Assembly (NCBI GenBank): GCA_009823395.1
Contig: CM020511.1
Coordinates: forward strand, 7,612,501-7,676,500
DNA: 64,000 bases
Origin: Thamnaconus septentrionalis
Taxonomy: Eukaryota; Chordata; Actinopteri; Tetraodontiformes; Monacanthidae
Direction of reading: 5' to 3'
In this document: positions 1-12,331 of the stretch, piece by piece
Numbering within the stretch: position 1 is the first letter of the stretch
Layout of the letters: every line of letters starts with the position of its first letter
The notes under the pieces: model-generated
The model's input: only the letters and a program-made list of their open reading frames with translations
Databases searched by the model: none
What the model was told of the DNA's origin: nothing
Translations under genes and position numbers: made by a program

Positions 1-860
1 GAGAGGGAGGGAGATATTGAAAGATACGAGGCGATGAGATTGCATAGCATGAAACTAAAACAGGGCCCCGGTTTCAGCCTTCTGATAAGACGCTGCAGTG
101 TCAACACTTCACCTTGTTGTGCAACTTCAGTGGGAAACCAACGAGCATTTTGGCCGTGGTGCGGCTGTGAGGGCCATGCCGAGACTTGTACTTGAATCAT
201 ACTCATGCAACGCTAGCACATACTTTTCTCTACCCTCAGGGTGTGTGAGTGTGAGAGTGTGTGCGTGTGTGTGGACCTTGGAGAAAAAAATGATAGTCAC
301 TCTCCGTGGCCCCCACTCCCCTTTAAATATCCATGACAACAATAACAGGGGAAAAAAAGAGTCAGTGCTGCTATGTTGAATAGAAACTTATACAATTCAT
401 GTTAGTCCAATTACTCTAAACTTGAAGATTATGATGCAATATTTTCTTTCTGAGTGGGCTGACTATCAAAGTACATTGCTTACGTTAATCAGCTCATAAT
501 TCACTTTTAAAAACGGCAAACTTGTACATGTATATGAAAAAAAAAAAAGATACATGGCATAATTCTTCACAGACTTGTTAGTCATACTTAAGTCTTTGGC
601 TCAGTTTGGGGAGGGGGCTTCAGGCCCACCCCGAACCCCTGGAAAGAAAAAAAAAGGAAAAACGTTCCCTAATCATATATCACATGGAATTTAGAAGCTG
701 CCGTGTTGGTTAAAATTCGCCTTTTTTAGCTTTAAAGAGATTGAAGAGGGGGGTGAGCCACTATTACCGCGGCAGATGTCTGGATCAATGCAACAACTAA
801 TGAGAAAATCGATTAATTCACGTGAGTGGCCGCCACCAAAACATTCAAACATGCGCGCAC
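1..860. other. Non-coding stretch at left edge
   Basis: AT-rich sequence with short GT and poly-A tracts and no open frame resembling a known protein. If the exon proposed at 870-1130 on the minus strand is real, this is the beginning of its first intron. Nothing else is supported. Confidence 0.5.
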
Positions 861-869
861 ACAACTTAC

Positions 870-1130
870 TTTAACAAAGAGTCGCTTCAAGATGTGCGAT
901 GGTCTCCCTTCCGTCCTCACTGTCCAACTCTTTACATCTGGCTTTTCTCGCTGCCGCTTGCCGCCCGACTCTCTCTTTTTTTTTCTCCCCTCCACCCGCT
1001 CGCGCAACTTTTTCTCGCCGCCGCTGCCGTCGGTCGGTGTGAATTTTCTTTTCCTTTCCAAAGGGATGGGCGGCTGCGGGGCGAGGAAGTGACGCGGCTC
1101 CTCTCCGGGAAAAGCGGGAGCAGCGACGTT
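870..1130 (-). other. Probable non-coding first exon and CpG promoter of a minus-strand gene
   Basis: This is a locally GC- and CpG-rich block in otherwise AT-rich surroundings. Read on the minus strand, it ends in a strong splice donor (AAA|GTAAGT, GT at 869-868). Minus-strand frames here are lysine/arginine-rich and low in complexity, so the exon looks like 5' UTR rather than coding. The inference is a gene that starts here and runs leftward out of the window. The right boundary is only a guess from where the GC-rich block ends. The gene cannot be identified because its coding exons are outside the window. Confidence 0.4.
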
Positions 1131-1225
1131 TCAGCGTGTTGACTTTCAGCTCCGGCCGAATAATAGTGAATAATTGTTTGGAGAGTCCAACCAACTGAGC
1201 AAACTCAGCAGGTGTTTTCGGTAGT

Positions 1226-1260
<35 letters not shown>

Positions 1261-1871
1261 TCTAAATCTCGGTGTCATCACCGTGGCGTTGACGCATCGT
1301 TTTATAATAATCCAACTCCCCGCACAGTGGTGCGTCGTCATGTTGCTTGACGGTAAACATTTGGAGCCGGTCCACCGTACTGAGCTGACCTACACATTTA
1401 CATTACACATTTGAACATGACCGAAATCCTCTCAGCAATGCTAGACATCCAATTAATCCTGATGTTGCTGTGATTACAAACGGTTTGTCTTGTGTGTAAA
1501 TGTCCACCGAACTTAACCTATGATTATTGTACCCTTATTCAAGCCCTAACGCTATCACCCCCCACAACCCAATTTTACTGTGATAAGAAAGCGTCTTTCT
1601 TGTGTGTGAATGTCCACCAAACTTGATCGAGGGTTAAATATTGACCTGAACATCAAAGATAATGTGTCGTGTACAGTGGCGGTGCTAGAGATGTTTCCTT
1701 CAGTTGGCTAGAGTGCGATTATTACTGACATTGGAGTGGCAATAAGTAGATACCTGAAATATCTACATGACTGTTTTCATCATATTCATAAATAAATGTT
1801 TTAAGTGTGACCTTATGACAATCAGTCTCTGAATTCGATAGCAATGTTGATTTTAATTATAAAGCTATATC

Positions 1872-1928
1872 AGATTGTTCCTGCTGTCCTTGGGTCTAAC
1901 CTTTACCCAAGGACAGCAGGAACAATCT
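1872..1928. repeat. Perfect 24-bp inverted repeat with 9-nt loop
   Basis: Positions 1872-1895 are exactly complementary to 1905-1928, leaving the 9-nt spacer 1896-1904. A transcript from either strand would fold into an uninterrupted 24-bp hairpin. There is no surrounding longer repeat and no poly-T stop. It could be a snap-back replication product, a tiny foldback element or a hairpin RNA precursor; the sequence alone does not decide. Confidence 0.85.
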
Positions 1929-2105
1929 TTCTGTTCCATTAAAGTTAGATATAAGTGTCTTGTTTCTCCAAGAACAAAATCCAGGTCAATCATCACGTCA
2001 GAAATACATGTTTAAAAAAAGATAGTGTGCATATCAACAAAAATATGACTTGAGTTGCTGTAGTGTGGAAGTGCAAGCCTTTTGTCAAATTATTCACCAG
2101 CACTG

Positions 2106-2107
<2 letters not shown>

Positions 2108-2149
<42 letters not shown>
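2108..2149. repeat. (GT)n microsatellite
   Basis: An uninterrupted GT dinucleotide array of about 21 units. Confidence 0.95.
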
Positions 2150-2152
<3 letters not shown>

Positions 2153-2231
2153 ATCAACTAACCTTTATCACAGTAATGTGATCTTTGTGATTGGTACAAA
2201 GTTTAAAAAGCCGTCTGGCGAAATTCAAAGC

Positions 2232-2290
2232 ACTCTCTCTCTCTCTCTCCCGTTCACTCTCACTCTTTCTCTCTCTCACACTCACACACT
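2232..2290. repeat. CT/CA-rich simple repeat
   Basis: A pyrimidine-rich tract, mostly CT repeats grading into CA repeats. Confidence 0.8.
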
Positions 2291-3889
2291 CTTTCAAATC
2301 ATTTATTTGAATTTTGGCCTATTTGACTTTTACTCTATACGTAACAGGCGTAAATACTAGTAGCAAAGTCCCTCGTCAACATTGTACCAGTGTAGCCAAT
2401 GTCTACGCAATGATGGTGGCAATGAATGAACAACTATAACAATAACAATAATCTTATCACAGAGACTCCTAATGTTCTGTTTGGTGCCTGAAAAACAGTT
2501 AAATTAACTTAGGCAAGTAATTGGGACGTCCTGCATCCAATATCACTGCTGTTTCAAGAAGAATTGTTATAATTTTCTGTTTCACTTTCTTTGCCCACCC
2601 ACTATAACTTATTCCTAAACTCCTGATTCAGTTACAATCTGGATTTTATGAGGCTTCAGTATGATCAGCTGACCACACTGCTTTACATCCTCCTTTGGAA
2701 AGAGATAACTTAGGTTCTCAAAATTGAGGTCGATGTCAAATTTGCTCTGAACTAAACAACTGATAAACTTTTATTCAAATGCTTATAATATTTACATGTA
2801 CGAATTTTGTCCATTTTCATTTCACCACATACACCCAACCTTACTTGTCTTTAAAACAATTAAGAAAGACCTGAATATTGCGCATGCAACTTCCATGTTT
2901 TCCTGTGTCCTGCTGTGAGCTAAAGAAAGGAGCACACGAAAGGTATTTACACAATGGCTTTGTGTGTGAGTCATGATTTGTGAGATCTGGTCACACAGGC
3001 TTGACATATTTTTGTCCTGATGTCGCAATGCCACACAACAATGGATGTAACCAAATTATCAGTGGCAACATGTTTTTTTTTTCTCCATGTTTTTCATTTT
3101 CACTGCTAGAAATGAAAATGAAACTAAACTGTCACCAACGTTTGATTTTAAACACCACATACATTTAATATAAAGATGTTTTGTTTATTACACCTTGCTA
3201 AAAGGAAATGCTCTGTTAATTGTGTCTGTTTTGAAGTTTTGTACGCATGTTTTGGGCTATTTATTTAAAGTAAAAAGTTACTTTTTTCTCAACAATGCAG
3301 AGAAAAAAAGATGAACATATATTGTTGTTTCCTATTTACGAGCAATGTGATTGGCACATGCTTAAAACTATCAAAAACTTTATTACTCGTGAATGATCCA
3401 TGATATCAATTATTGGACAGAATGTCTTACATCTGGTCAATGGGACAGACTGGCAGGAAATGACTCAACCCTCCGTAATTTGCACCCACAAGGCAACACA
3501 ATCGCACATCCTGCTCTGTAGACTTCACAGGAACATGTACACAACCTCATGGTTGAATATGAGAATGATCTAGGAATTTCATTTAAAGAGGCAGAGTTTT
3601 GAATTGATAATATGGTAAAGGTGCCAGAAAGTGTGCGTTGATGAACAGAAAAAAAGTATGTTCTTTTCTCTTTCTCTCATGGTACTGAATGTTTTTATTC
3701 GCCTTTTTCTTGTTATTTCTTCTTAACAAACGCAGAAAATGACAACGGGCATTGTTGCTCTCGTGCACTACCTTTCAGGCCGTGCCAGTATCTCTCAGAC
3801 AACATGACTGGCATGGTAGGAAAATGCCTCTGGTGAACTTTAGAACTTTAACGTTCAAGTATTTAGCAGATGAAACTCAACGCATGGCT

Positions 3890-4314
3890 TGTTGAGAGCG
3901 GAACGAGGCTTGCCTGACAAACCATACTCAGGGCTACACACCCTTCTACCATTACGTCACTTGACCTGGCTAGTTACGCTTATCTGCCATTTTGTATCTC
4001 GGTTAGCGAAGTTGTTTGGCTGCGAAGAAGCAAGTCAATGTCCCATTGTTGTTCGTGATTTTTTTGTGCATGCTGTTTGTCTTTAAACTCTAAAAATGTT
4101 GTTAAATTCGACAGACACATATCGTTTGTAGTTATCGGTTCTCGCGTTGTAAAAATAATTTTGGTAATACTGTGGATTTCATCTTGTTTGCTGTCTCTTG
4201 TAGCCGGGAAGCTAACGTTACCGACGGTCGTAGAACTGTCCTTTTACTCGCTAGCGCAGCTAGCCTAGAAAGCAACCGAGTGCTAGCCGCCTGTCGCTAG
4301 CTGTCGGAGGCGAA
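3890..4314 (+). promoter_or_regulatory. leng8: leng8 promoter and 5' UTR
   Basis: This lies immediately upstream of the leng8 start codon. It holds a CRE/ATF-like site (TTACGTCA, 3952-3959), the motif GCTAACGTTA (4211-4220) and several GCTAGC-type repeats at 4250-4300. Similar GCTAAC/GTTAGC elements recur near other gene starts in this window. No TATA box is evident, as expected for a housekeeping gene. The transcription start cannot be fixed from sequence. Confidence 0.5.
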
Positions 4315-6583
4315 ATGGCGGCCAATGCGACACAAGCAACGCCAGCAACTAACTGGTAGGTCGCTCTCTTTTCCGTTTAGGAAAAGTAATATTTCACTAT
4401 GAAAGATGTGAATTTAATTCGTTCGATTCCAACAGTCACTGCGAGTGTTACTTATAAGGCTGAAAGTTCCAACACATCGGGGCGTTGACAGACAGTAGCA
4501 CACGGCCACAGGCCGACGGTTTGAAAAACGCTTTCGAAACTGACACCTAAAATTACTTTTGATAATGTAATAGAATGTACTGTCATGGACACTGGCACAA
4601 CATGTGACGAGTTCAAAAGCTTAAAAAAAAGAGTCTGCGGACAGCCTTTTCAATGTGACAATAAATGTTGGCTGAAAAGAGAGGAACCGAGAATCTCGCC
4701 AGTCAAACATGGCTTTGAATATTTACGTTTCTCATTTCCATTCTTTGTTATATTCTGGATGTGGGGCCTCCTGTTAGATGGTAATGGTAATCATTTAACT
4801 CGTCCCGTGTTTCATTAGTAAGACCTATTGCCAGCGGATATCTCAAGTTTTGCTTTGTTGCTGGTTTACCTTTTGCTGGGTTCATTTTTTTTGAGCTGCG
4901 ACTTACTCTGCCTTTAATCTTTGATCAAAGCGAAAGTCGGACTTCCTAGCTTTAAACCACATTACCCCTTTGTGTTCTATGATTAAGTGTAAGATAGATT
5001 TGTTTAACTTAGAACACTTTGATTAAGCCTTTAAGAGGAGCTGCAGTGGGGGGCAGCAGTAATGCAATCATTTGGATATCAGCTGTTCTTAACCTTATTT
5101 GAAGAACGTCACAGTGACCCTTGTCTTTGTGTTGATAACAGGTCTTATAGTGCCACTGGAGATGGCCAGGCTCATGAAAATCCAGAGTGGGAGAAGGCAA
5201 GGCAAGCTTTAGCGTCGATTAACAAGACTCAGAACACTGCAAAGAACTCACAGGCTAACCGGTCAACACCAGAGGTGCGCCCTTTTCTTTTTATACATCT
5301 TCTTTATTTAGTCGTGGTGTCTAAAGTCCCTCTGAAGTAATCAAATCTGGAAAATCCAATTAAGGACATGGACTGTTTAAAAGATAAACATCCAAATTCC
5401 AGTTGCTACTAAATGCTAGTGACAGTGGTCATGGTCTACCACAGCTAGTTTCATACCATTCAGTTAACTTCTTTAGCAGCTATTTAAGACTAAAAACATT
5501 GTTTTTGTTTGTTACTTTAGGCCAGTATGTTTCAGACAGCAGCCACTGACTCGGCTGCTCTACAGCAGCAGTACTATCCATGGTACCAGCAAACTCAGCA
5601 GCAATATCCTGGATATGCATACCCCTACAACTACTACTATCCTATGGGTCCTGTAAGTATTGAAAATGCGATAGATTTGGATATTGCAAAGTAAAGACGA
5701 TAGTGTTTTTTCCTTGCACACTACTCGGCAAGACACAAAGAAAGTTAAATATTCAATGATTTAATTCCGCTATTTCTTTTCTTTTATTAGTATGGAGCAT
5801 CTTATCCACAAAATCAGTACAATGTTCCAACAGGACCTTACTCTTCAACCCCAACCTCTAATGGGCAGGTATGTAACAGAAAATGTATAGGTTTCTATGC
5901 TGGAGCAAAGAATTAACTGTGTTAAAGTATCGAGATTTGCAAAGTTTTCTCTGTCAATGTCGGCGATTTTTAGTTGATCCCTGTTTGCATAAGATGTTTA
6001 CGGCTGAGGTACTTGATTGAGAGGCTTGGCCTGGATAGACTTGTCATTGCTTATACTTGACTTGGTAGGAACAAACTCTAGGAAGCTCAGTTTTACAGGT
6101 GATTAGTTGAGGTTCCTTGAACTCATTGTTGGAATACATGTGCAAACTGTTGGAATGTATTCTGTGTTGAGCGTTTCTGAACCACAAACTTATTATTTCC
6201 TGTTAGTTTATTTAAAAAAACAAATCAAGTATAAAATCTCTTTCTTGCCCCACCCCCTGTTATCTTTCACAGCCCCCACCAGTGCCTGGTATGGAAGACC
6301 AGTCCCCCGGCTATCCACCTCAACCACAGCCCCCTCCTCCTGCCGCTCCCCAACCCCCGCAGAGCCCAACCACCACGGAGAAACCCCCTCCCCCTCCACC
6401 ACCCATTCCCCCCATACCCAACTCCCAGTACCCCCCGCCCCTCTCTCAAAACGCCTACAGTGCCAGCAACTCCATGCCATATCCGCCCAGCGACCCAAGT
6501 CAGATGCCGGTTTACAGTCACGCCCAGGGAAGGCCCACCTATGGACAGAGCTTCCAGGCTCAGAGCGCCTATCAGAATAACTC

Positions 6584-6622
<39 letters not shown>

Positions 6623-9600
6623 AAACCCGTATGCAGGGCTTGGCAGAGGAGAAGCCAACAAAAACAAAAACCAGAAGCAGGGACAACAGCTGTGGCACCG
6701 CATGAAACGTAAGATGGCATGTTGTGAAATTGCAGATGTAACTGACACTCAAATTTGTATGCATAGTTGTATGAACTGTAAATGCTCACTTGCATGCAGG
6801 TCGTGCTAATTTGTGCTCGGCTAATTTTGTAACCAACTGTATCTTCCTCAGAATAATAAGCACTTAAAACTTCATTTTCATAGTAATTTAAGTTGCAGTA
6901 AAGGTGTTGATTGCAGTAGAGCCTACAGCTTTACTCTGCTATAAAGGCCAGAAGTTTGTTCTAATTGCACAAAATGTTATTTTGGATGCCCATTTTCATT
7001 TTTTTTTAATCTGTTACTCAACAGAGTCACCTGGAACTGCTGTGATGAAGTTCAATATTCCAAAGAGGCCATATCAGGTTCAGTGTGGTCCACTCGCCAA
7101 CCAAGCCTTCACACCTAGTGAGCAGCCCTCAGGACAGAACCCACCACCTTCCTCCCCGGCCGCTGCTGCACCTGGTGGTGCTCAGACAAGGTGAGAACGT
7201 GACTACTTCTGTCAGGTTGTTGTTTTTTTTTTTTTGCATGTGTGTTTGTCACGACAATAATTTCCCTGATTGTGCAATTAATGTTTGAGTGGAATGGGTT
7301 TGTCCAGACCCCAGGACTGGCCTCAGGCAATGAAGGAATATGTGCAGCGTTGTTTTACTGCGTGCGAGAGCGAGGAGGACAAAGACCGCACAGAGAAAGT
7401 GCTGAAGGAAGTTCTACAGGATCGGTTAAAGGACGGTTCTGCTTACACCATCGACTGGACTCGCGAGCCCTTGCCTGAGTGAGTGTAAAAATAGAATAGA
7501 ATACTGGACTGGCGCATTTAAGCTTAATGTTTCTTAAAATCTGCAGTCAATTCAGTTTGATGTCCTAAAATCGTATTTTACTGGTGTATTTTATTTTACA
7601 AATTATTGATTAATTCATTTAATTGTTAGTTGATTGACCTTATCGATCGATTAACAATGAATTGATAAGTGGCATAAGTGGTGTTTCAAGGAACACATTA
7701 TTTAGCCCTTAAATAATGTTGAGGGTCCAATGTGACCCAGTTATACATTAGAGAACAGTAAAAACACCCTAAACACTGTTTACTTTAAGTTTACTTACAT
7801 TTTGCAGTATCTACAGGTGAATTGCTCTTTCCTGCCACTATTAACGACCTGCGTAAAAAATGTGAAATTAATTGCGACTAATTTAATTTAATCGATTAAA
7901 TTCTTAATCGACAATTAATCGATAATCGATTAATTGTTAACTACTCAAAGGTGTTTGCTGCATCTAAATTGTTTGCAAACAATAATTTGGGTCTCAAATC
8001 TTAGTTTGAAGGTCAAACAGTCTCGCTGGGAAGCTGTTCCACCTCTGAGGACACCAGATGGTTCTGCTGGCCGCGGTGGAGGTGCAGCTGCAGCTGCAGC
8101 GTCGAGAGGCAGAGGCGGACACAGACTAGGAAACTACCGCAACGTGTTTTCTCAAAGAAGTCCGTCGTCCAGCTCCTCCCGGTCGTCCTCGCGCTCCCCC
8201 TCCCCCTCCCACAGTCGCCACCGAGACCGCAGCAGCCAAAGGCACAAACGCAGGTGAAGACGCCGCCCTCGCTTGGAGTTCACATCTGGAGTTTGCTTAT
8301 GCATTTTTACACATGTGTGTTCTATTCTCTTCTAAACTGTTTACCTTTTTTTGCGCAGTGATTCTGGCTCCCTGTCGGACAGCAGCATATCGAGTGACCT
8401 CCGGCCTCAGTTGTCACGGCGGAATCAGAGAGGCGGTCGCGGTCGCGGTAATGACCGGGACAGAGGACGAGGAGGGAACGAGAGAGGACGAGGAAGAGGG
8501 AAAGGCAACAGGGGGAAACGGTAAGTCAACGTTGGGTCACATTAATCTTAGTAACTGAATAGGATTCATTAGCTGCGTTTCCATTACCCCTAGAATTGCG
8601 CAAAACCTAAATATTACAATAAAAAAAAAACTGGTAATGGAAACACCTAAACTTTGAAACTTCTCAAATATGGCTAAAAGGCTTTGGCACGCTCATGAGG
8701 TGGGTTTTCAGCTGTATTGATATAGAGGTATATTGCAAAAGTGTCATGGAAACACTTCGCATTTACGCATCGCCAGACGTGACGTACGGGGGTCACGTGA
8801 CCAGTTCACTTCAAGTGAAAATGGTGTGTTATATTTGGACTGAGGCGGAGACAGAATGTCTTTTACAAGTAATCAAAGAGAAAAATATAACAACCATTCT
8901 TGACAGTAAACAAACTAAAGCAAAGGTAAATCTCGCGGGACGAGATTTTACGAGAGTTGCGGCTTATTTGCTTCACACCATTCAATGGAAACACCAGCAA
9001 ATTGCAGTTGTAGTTTGTCGAAATTGTAGAAATAACTAACATCTAACATCGAGGATAACATCTAAAATATCTTGAGTTATAGAAGAAAAATGCTGACAAT
9101 CGTATTAATCTTCAGCGTTGGGCTCTCTTCTAAGAAGAGGGCATGGACGAGGATAAAAGATGTTTTGTGCTGGTATGCGAATAACAAGGTTTTTTTTTTG
9201 TTTTGTTTTGTAACAGGGGCGTGGATGATGCCAACGCGGCCGTGGGAAAGAAGAGGAAAGGCGGCTCTGCCGGGATGGACTTCCACGATCCCAACAGAGA
9301 AGCCAAGAAGCAGAACCGAGCGGCACGCTTCCAGAAGCAGCTTCGCTCCGAGCCCCTGGTTCTCTCCATCAATGCCTTGGACCTGCCCAACGGGACGCAG
9401 GAGGGCCTCAGCTGGGAGGACTGCCCCATCGTTGGAACGTGCCAGGACATCACCAAGCACTACCTGAGGCTCACCTGCGCCCCAGATCCCTCCACTGTGC
9501 GCCCAGTGTCGGTACGTCGTGCTATTCATTTTCCTGATGTTCTGCCTCAGGGTTTGCAGTCTGCGAATCGCTGAAGGCACCAGCGATGAGTCCGTTCTCT

Positions 9601-11103
9601 TGAGTTGAGTCACATTTATAAGGAAGCCAGCCTTGGTAAAACCTCGTCTGTCTCTGCGTGTGATTGATTTTTCAAGGTGCTGAGGAAGTCCTTGCTGGCA
9701 GTGAAGGCCCACTGGAAAACCAACCAGGATTACGTCTACGCTTGTGAACAAATGAAGTCCATACGACAGGACCTGACGGTAAGTAACCAAAGAAGTGACG
9801 CTTTTTTTGCAGGTTTGCATGTTCCTCAATAGCTGAAGCCTTTTTTTAGATTACACGGAACTCGGGCTGGGCGATTTTGCACAAAAATTCCCAATTTTAT
9901 TTTTTTCCACTGAAAACTCGATTTAGATTTTTCTACAAAAGACAATGGAATAAATTGTTTCAAATATTTTATCTTTATTTTTAAAGAGAAATAGCAAACA
10001 AAGTGCAGCTGAAAGATACTTTAGATCCTCCTTGAGGAGGCGCACAGCCCAGAAGCATGCGAGAGGAATTTTTTTTTTAACATCGTCTTTACCAATAAAT
10101 CCGATTAATTGCACAGACTTACATGTAACATAGTTCCACAGGTAACCTCCGTGTGTTTGCTTTTTTTCCATTGTCCTTTGAGCTTTTACCTGTCTTGTTT
10201 GTTCAGTTTCTGTTCCATCCTCTTGGTGCTGATCAAACGTTTTCTCTTTTAACATCAAGGTCCAGGGAGTTCGCACCGAGTTCACCGTGGAAGTGTACGA
10301 GTGTCACGCACGCATTGCCCTAGAAAAAGTGAGTCAGTCTCTCGGCAGAAGCGTTGCGTTAGCTTCGGTGGTTAGCGTTACTTACAAGTCTTTCGTGTGT
10401 TTCAGGGAGACCACGAAGAGTTCAACCAGTGCCAGACGCAGCTGAAGGCCCTGTACAAGGACAACCCCTCGGAGAACATCGGAGAGTTCACCGCCTACAG
10501 GCTGATGTATTACATCTTCACTAAGAACTCAGGAGGCGAGTCCACGTTGATTTCTCCCTAGTCACCATCACACAAAATGCATTTTTCAAAAGTGCTTCCA
10601 TTAGTTTACACTCGCTCCTTCCTTCTCCAGATCTGACCACTGAGTTGGTGTACCTGACCCCCGCCCTGCAGGCAGACGCCTGCGTGGCCCACGCACTCGC
10701 TCTCCGAGCTGCCTGGGCTCTGGGCAACTATCACCGTTTCTTTAAGCTGTACCTCAAAGCACCGCGCATGGCTTCGTACCTCATCGACAAGTTTGTAGAA
10801 AGGGAACGAAAGATCGCGCTGCAGGCCATGGTCAAAACGTAAGCTCCGCCCCCACACAGGGGTCCCATTTTTATGAGCCAGTCGGCTGCTTCAGACCATC
10901 GCGCTAACGGCAGCTTCTCTGTTTTCCTCCCCGTCTGCAGGTTCAGGCCCGACCTGTCGGTGCAGTATGTCCAGTCCGCTTTAGGCTTTCCTTGTTTAGA
11001 CTCCTGTATGACCTTTCTGAACGGTCTAGGTGTCACCTTCGTACCCTCCGACCCCCAAAAGATAGACTGCAAAACTAGCTCAGCTGTTCTGGCCGCCTCC
11101 TGA
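4315..11103 (+). CDS. leng8: Leukocyte receptor cluster member 8 homolog (SAC3/GANP-domain protein)
   Basis: Coding exons: 4315-4355, 5142-5274, 5521-5652, 5791-5868, 6273-6708, 7025-7190, 7308-7478, 8005-8253, 8359-8520, 9217-9511, 9677-9778, 10260-10328, 10406-10535, 10631-10838, 10941-11103. They join in frame to 844 residues. The start is the ATG opening MAAN, as in vertebrate LENG8. The protein has a [13 protein letters not shown] motif, a Tyr/Pro/Gln-rich low-complexity half with a 12-Gln run (about residues 233-244), an SR/RGG-rich middle, and a SAC3/GANP-type C-terminus starting near [17 protein letters not shown] (residue 592). SAC3-family proteins work in nuclear mRNA processing, retention and export; LENG8 is regarded as the metazoan relative of yeast Thp3. 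The intron after exon 13 uses a GC donor. Two introns carry transposon debris. Identity is secure. Confidence 0.96.
6581..6620 (+). repeat. leng8: CAG trinucleotide repeat coding poly-Gln in leng8
   Basis: A near-uninterrupted CAG array inside leng8 exon 5. It encodes 12 consecutive glutamines in the low-complexity N-terminal half, so it is a likely length-polymorphic site. Confidence 0.9.
7600..7935. repeat. AT-rich MITE-like element in leng8 intron 7
   Basis: The segment is bounded by dense ATTAAT/ATCGATTAAT palindromic sequence. The left part holds TTATCGATCGATTAAC and the right part ends in repeated AATCGATTAAT words. Clustered TTAATCGATTAATTG-type ends are common in fish miniature inverted-repeat elements, so a degraded non-autonomous DNA transposon is the likeliest explanation. 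Family assignment by eye is not possible. Confidence 0.4.
8568..9015. mobile_element. Degenerate DNA-transposon fragment with Myb/SANT-like ORF remnant (leng8 intron 9)
   Basis: The left end reads GCTGCGTTTCCATTACC (about 8572-8588). Its complement word GGTAATGGAAAC recurs at about 8633-8644, and AATGGAAACACC occurs near the right end (about 8984). Between them, a short frame beginning near 8821 contains a [21 protein letters not shown] stretch, reminiscent of the Myb/SANT-like proteins linked to fish PIF/Harbinger elements. The frame soon degenerates. Assignment to PIF/Harbinger is an inference. Confidence 0.45.
9860..10230. repeat. Degenerate interspersed repeat in leng8 intron 11
   Basis: It begins with CTCGGGCTGGGCGATTTTGC followed by A/T-rich sequence, a pattern familiar from dispersed fish repeats that open with GGGCTGGGCGAT. 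No coding capacity or clear terminal repeats are visible. Low-confidence call from pattern only. Confidence 0.3.
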
Positions 11104-12300
11104 GGGCCAGCAGCGTGAGAAAGGGAGAGACCAGAGGGACCATAATGGGAGTGTTACTTATGATGATGACACTGAGCCTCAGACGCTTCAGATTAGTCGA
11201 CACAATGGCAGTTGAGGGCACATTAGACAGGGAGCCGCTTCAGAAGACTGCTGTAGTTTCCGCTCACTCAGAAGACCAGTTACACACTTTGACACTCACT
11301 GCACACACACACACACCAAAATGAACACCAGTATTTCATTTTCCGCCAGACGCTCACCAAAAAACCTCAAGACACATTTCGATCGCCAGGAAAGTCATCA
11401 GTCAGATCAGAGTTGGTGATTAGGATGAGATCCTCTCAGCGTTTTAGAGACGTAGGGAAAGCCATTTCCAAGCACTCAACTCGCATGGTTCCTTTGTTAA
11501 CCACCAGCAGATGACAAAGCTAACAGTGTTGTCATGTTTTTTTCCCTCCCTCAAGTCCAGCAGCTCAAGACCGTAACGTTTCAAGGCCTCAACCAAAAAA
11601 AAGGAATTACCCAGCGCAGCTACTCAGGTGATCAGTGTCCTGCTGAAAGTCGAGCCTGCGCACGTTCTGGCTCGCCGCTCGTCCTCTCAGAGACTTGTAC
11701 CGGCACGGCAACGCCCAAAGAACCAAGAAAGAAGTGGTGGTTTGTATGTCCTGCTGCTGCTCCTGCTGCTCCTGCTGCTCCTGCTGCTCCTGCTGCTCCC
11801 TGGTTCTTCATGGTATCCATGAGGTATCGACGGCCGACCTCTCGAATCCCGCTCCGTGTCAGAAGCAGTGGACTTCAGTGTCGTTCCAGTAGGATTATTC
11901 CCCGCGGTCAGCCTGATGAATTGCCCGGCATTGGAAAAGAAAGTGTCTAATTGGCAGAGCAGAGACTTTATAGGCAGATATCCCTCGTCAAGATCATCCC
12001 CGCAGTCGCTTTCCCGAAGCTCCAGTGTTGAGGTAGATGTGATCGCGGTTCCAGCCTCCACCCGATATCGTGGAGCGAGCCAGCCAGTCGGTCGTCCAGC
12101 GAAACCTCAGCGCGTTGGAGCTGCTGCCTGGAAGAAGTGGGTCAACAGCGCTCGCAGCGGCCGAAATCAATTCATTAGTGGCGGAGCATCAGCGGAGATC
12201 AGCCTCTTCCAGCCAGAAGGAGAAACCAGTGGTTTGTATGCTCCCATCCGTCTCTGCTGTCAGCCCAGTCGGTAAGAGAGAAGCTCTCCTGTTGGAGGAG

Positions 12301-12331
<31 letters not shown>

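Larger units (their letters stand above)
1140..3880. other. Intergenic region, no gene seen
   Basis: No protein-like reading frame was found. The stretch contains a perfect short inverted repeat (1872-1928), a GT microsatellite (2108-2149) and a CT-rich tract (2232-2280), each listed separately. The rest is AT-rich and unremarkable. Confidence 0.6.

Noticed and set aside
871..1341. Long Lys/Arg-rich minus-strand open frame
   Set aside because: Low complexity, runs through poly-A/T tracts and resembles no protein; better explained as 5' UTR with a splice donor.
2082..2360. Open frame over the GT/CT microsatellites
   Set aside because: Composed almost wholly of repeat translation (poly Cys-Val, Ser-Leu).
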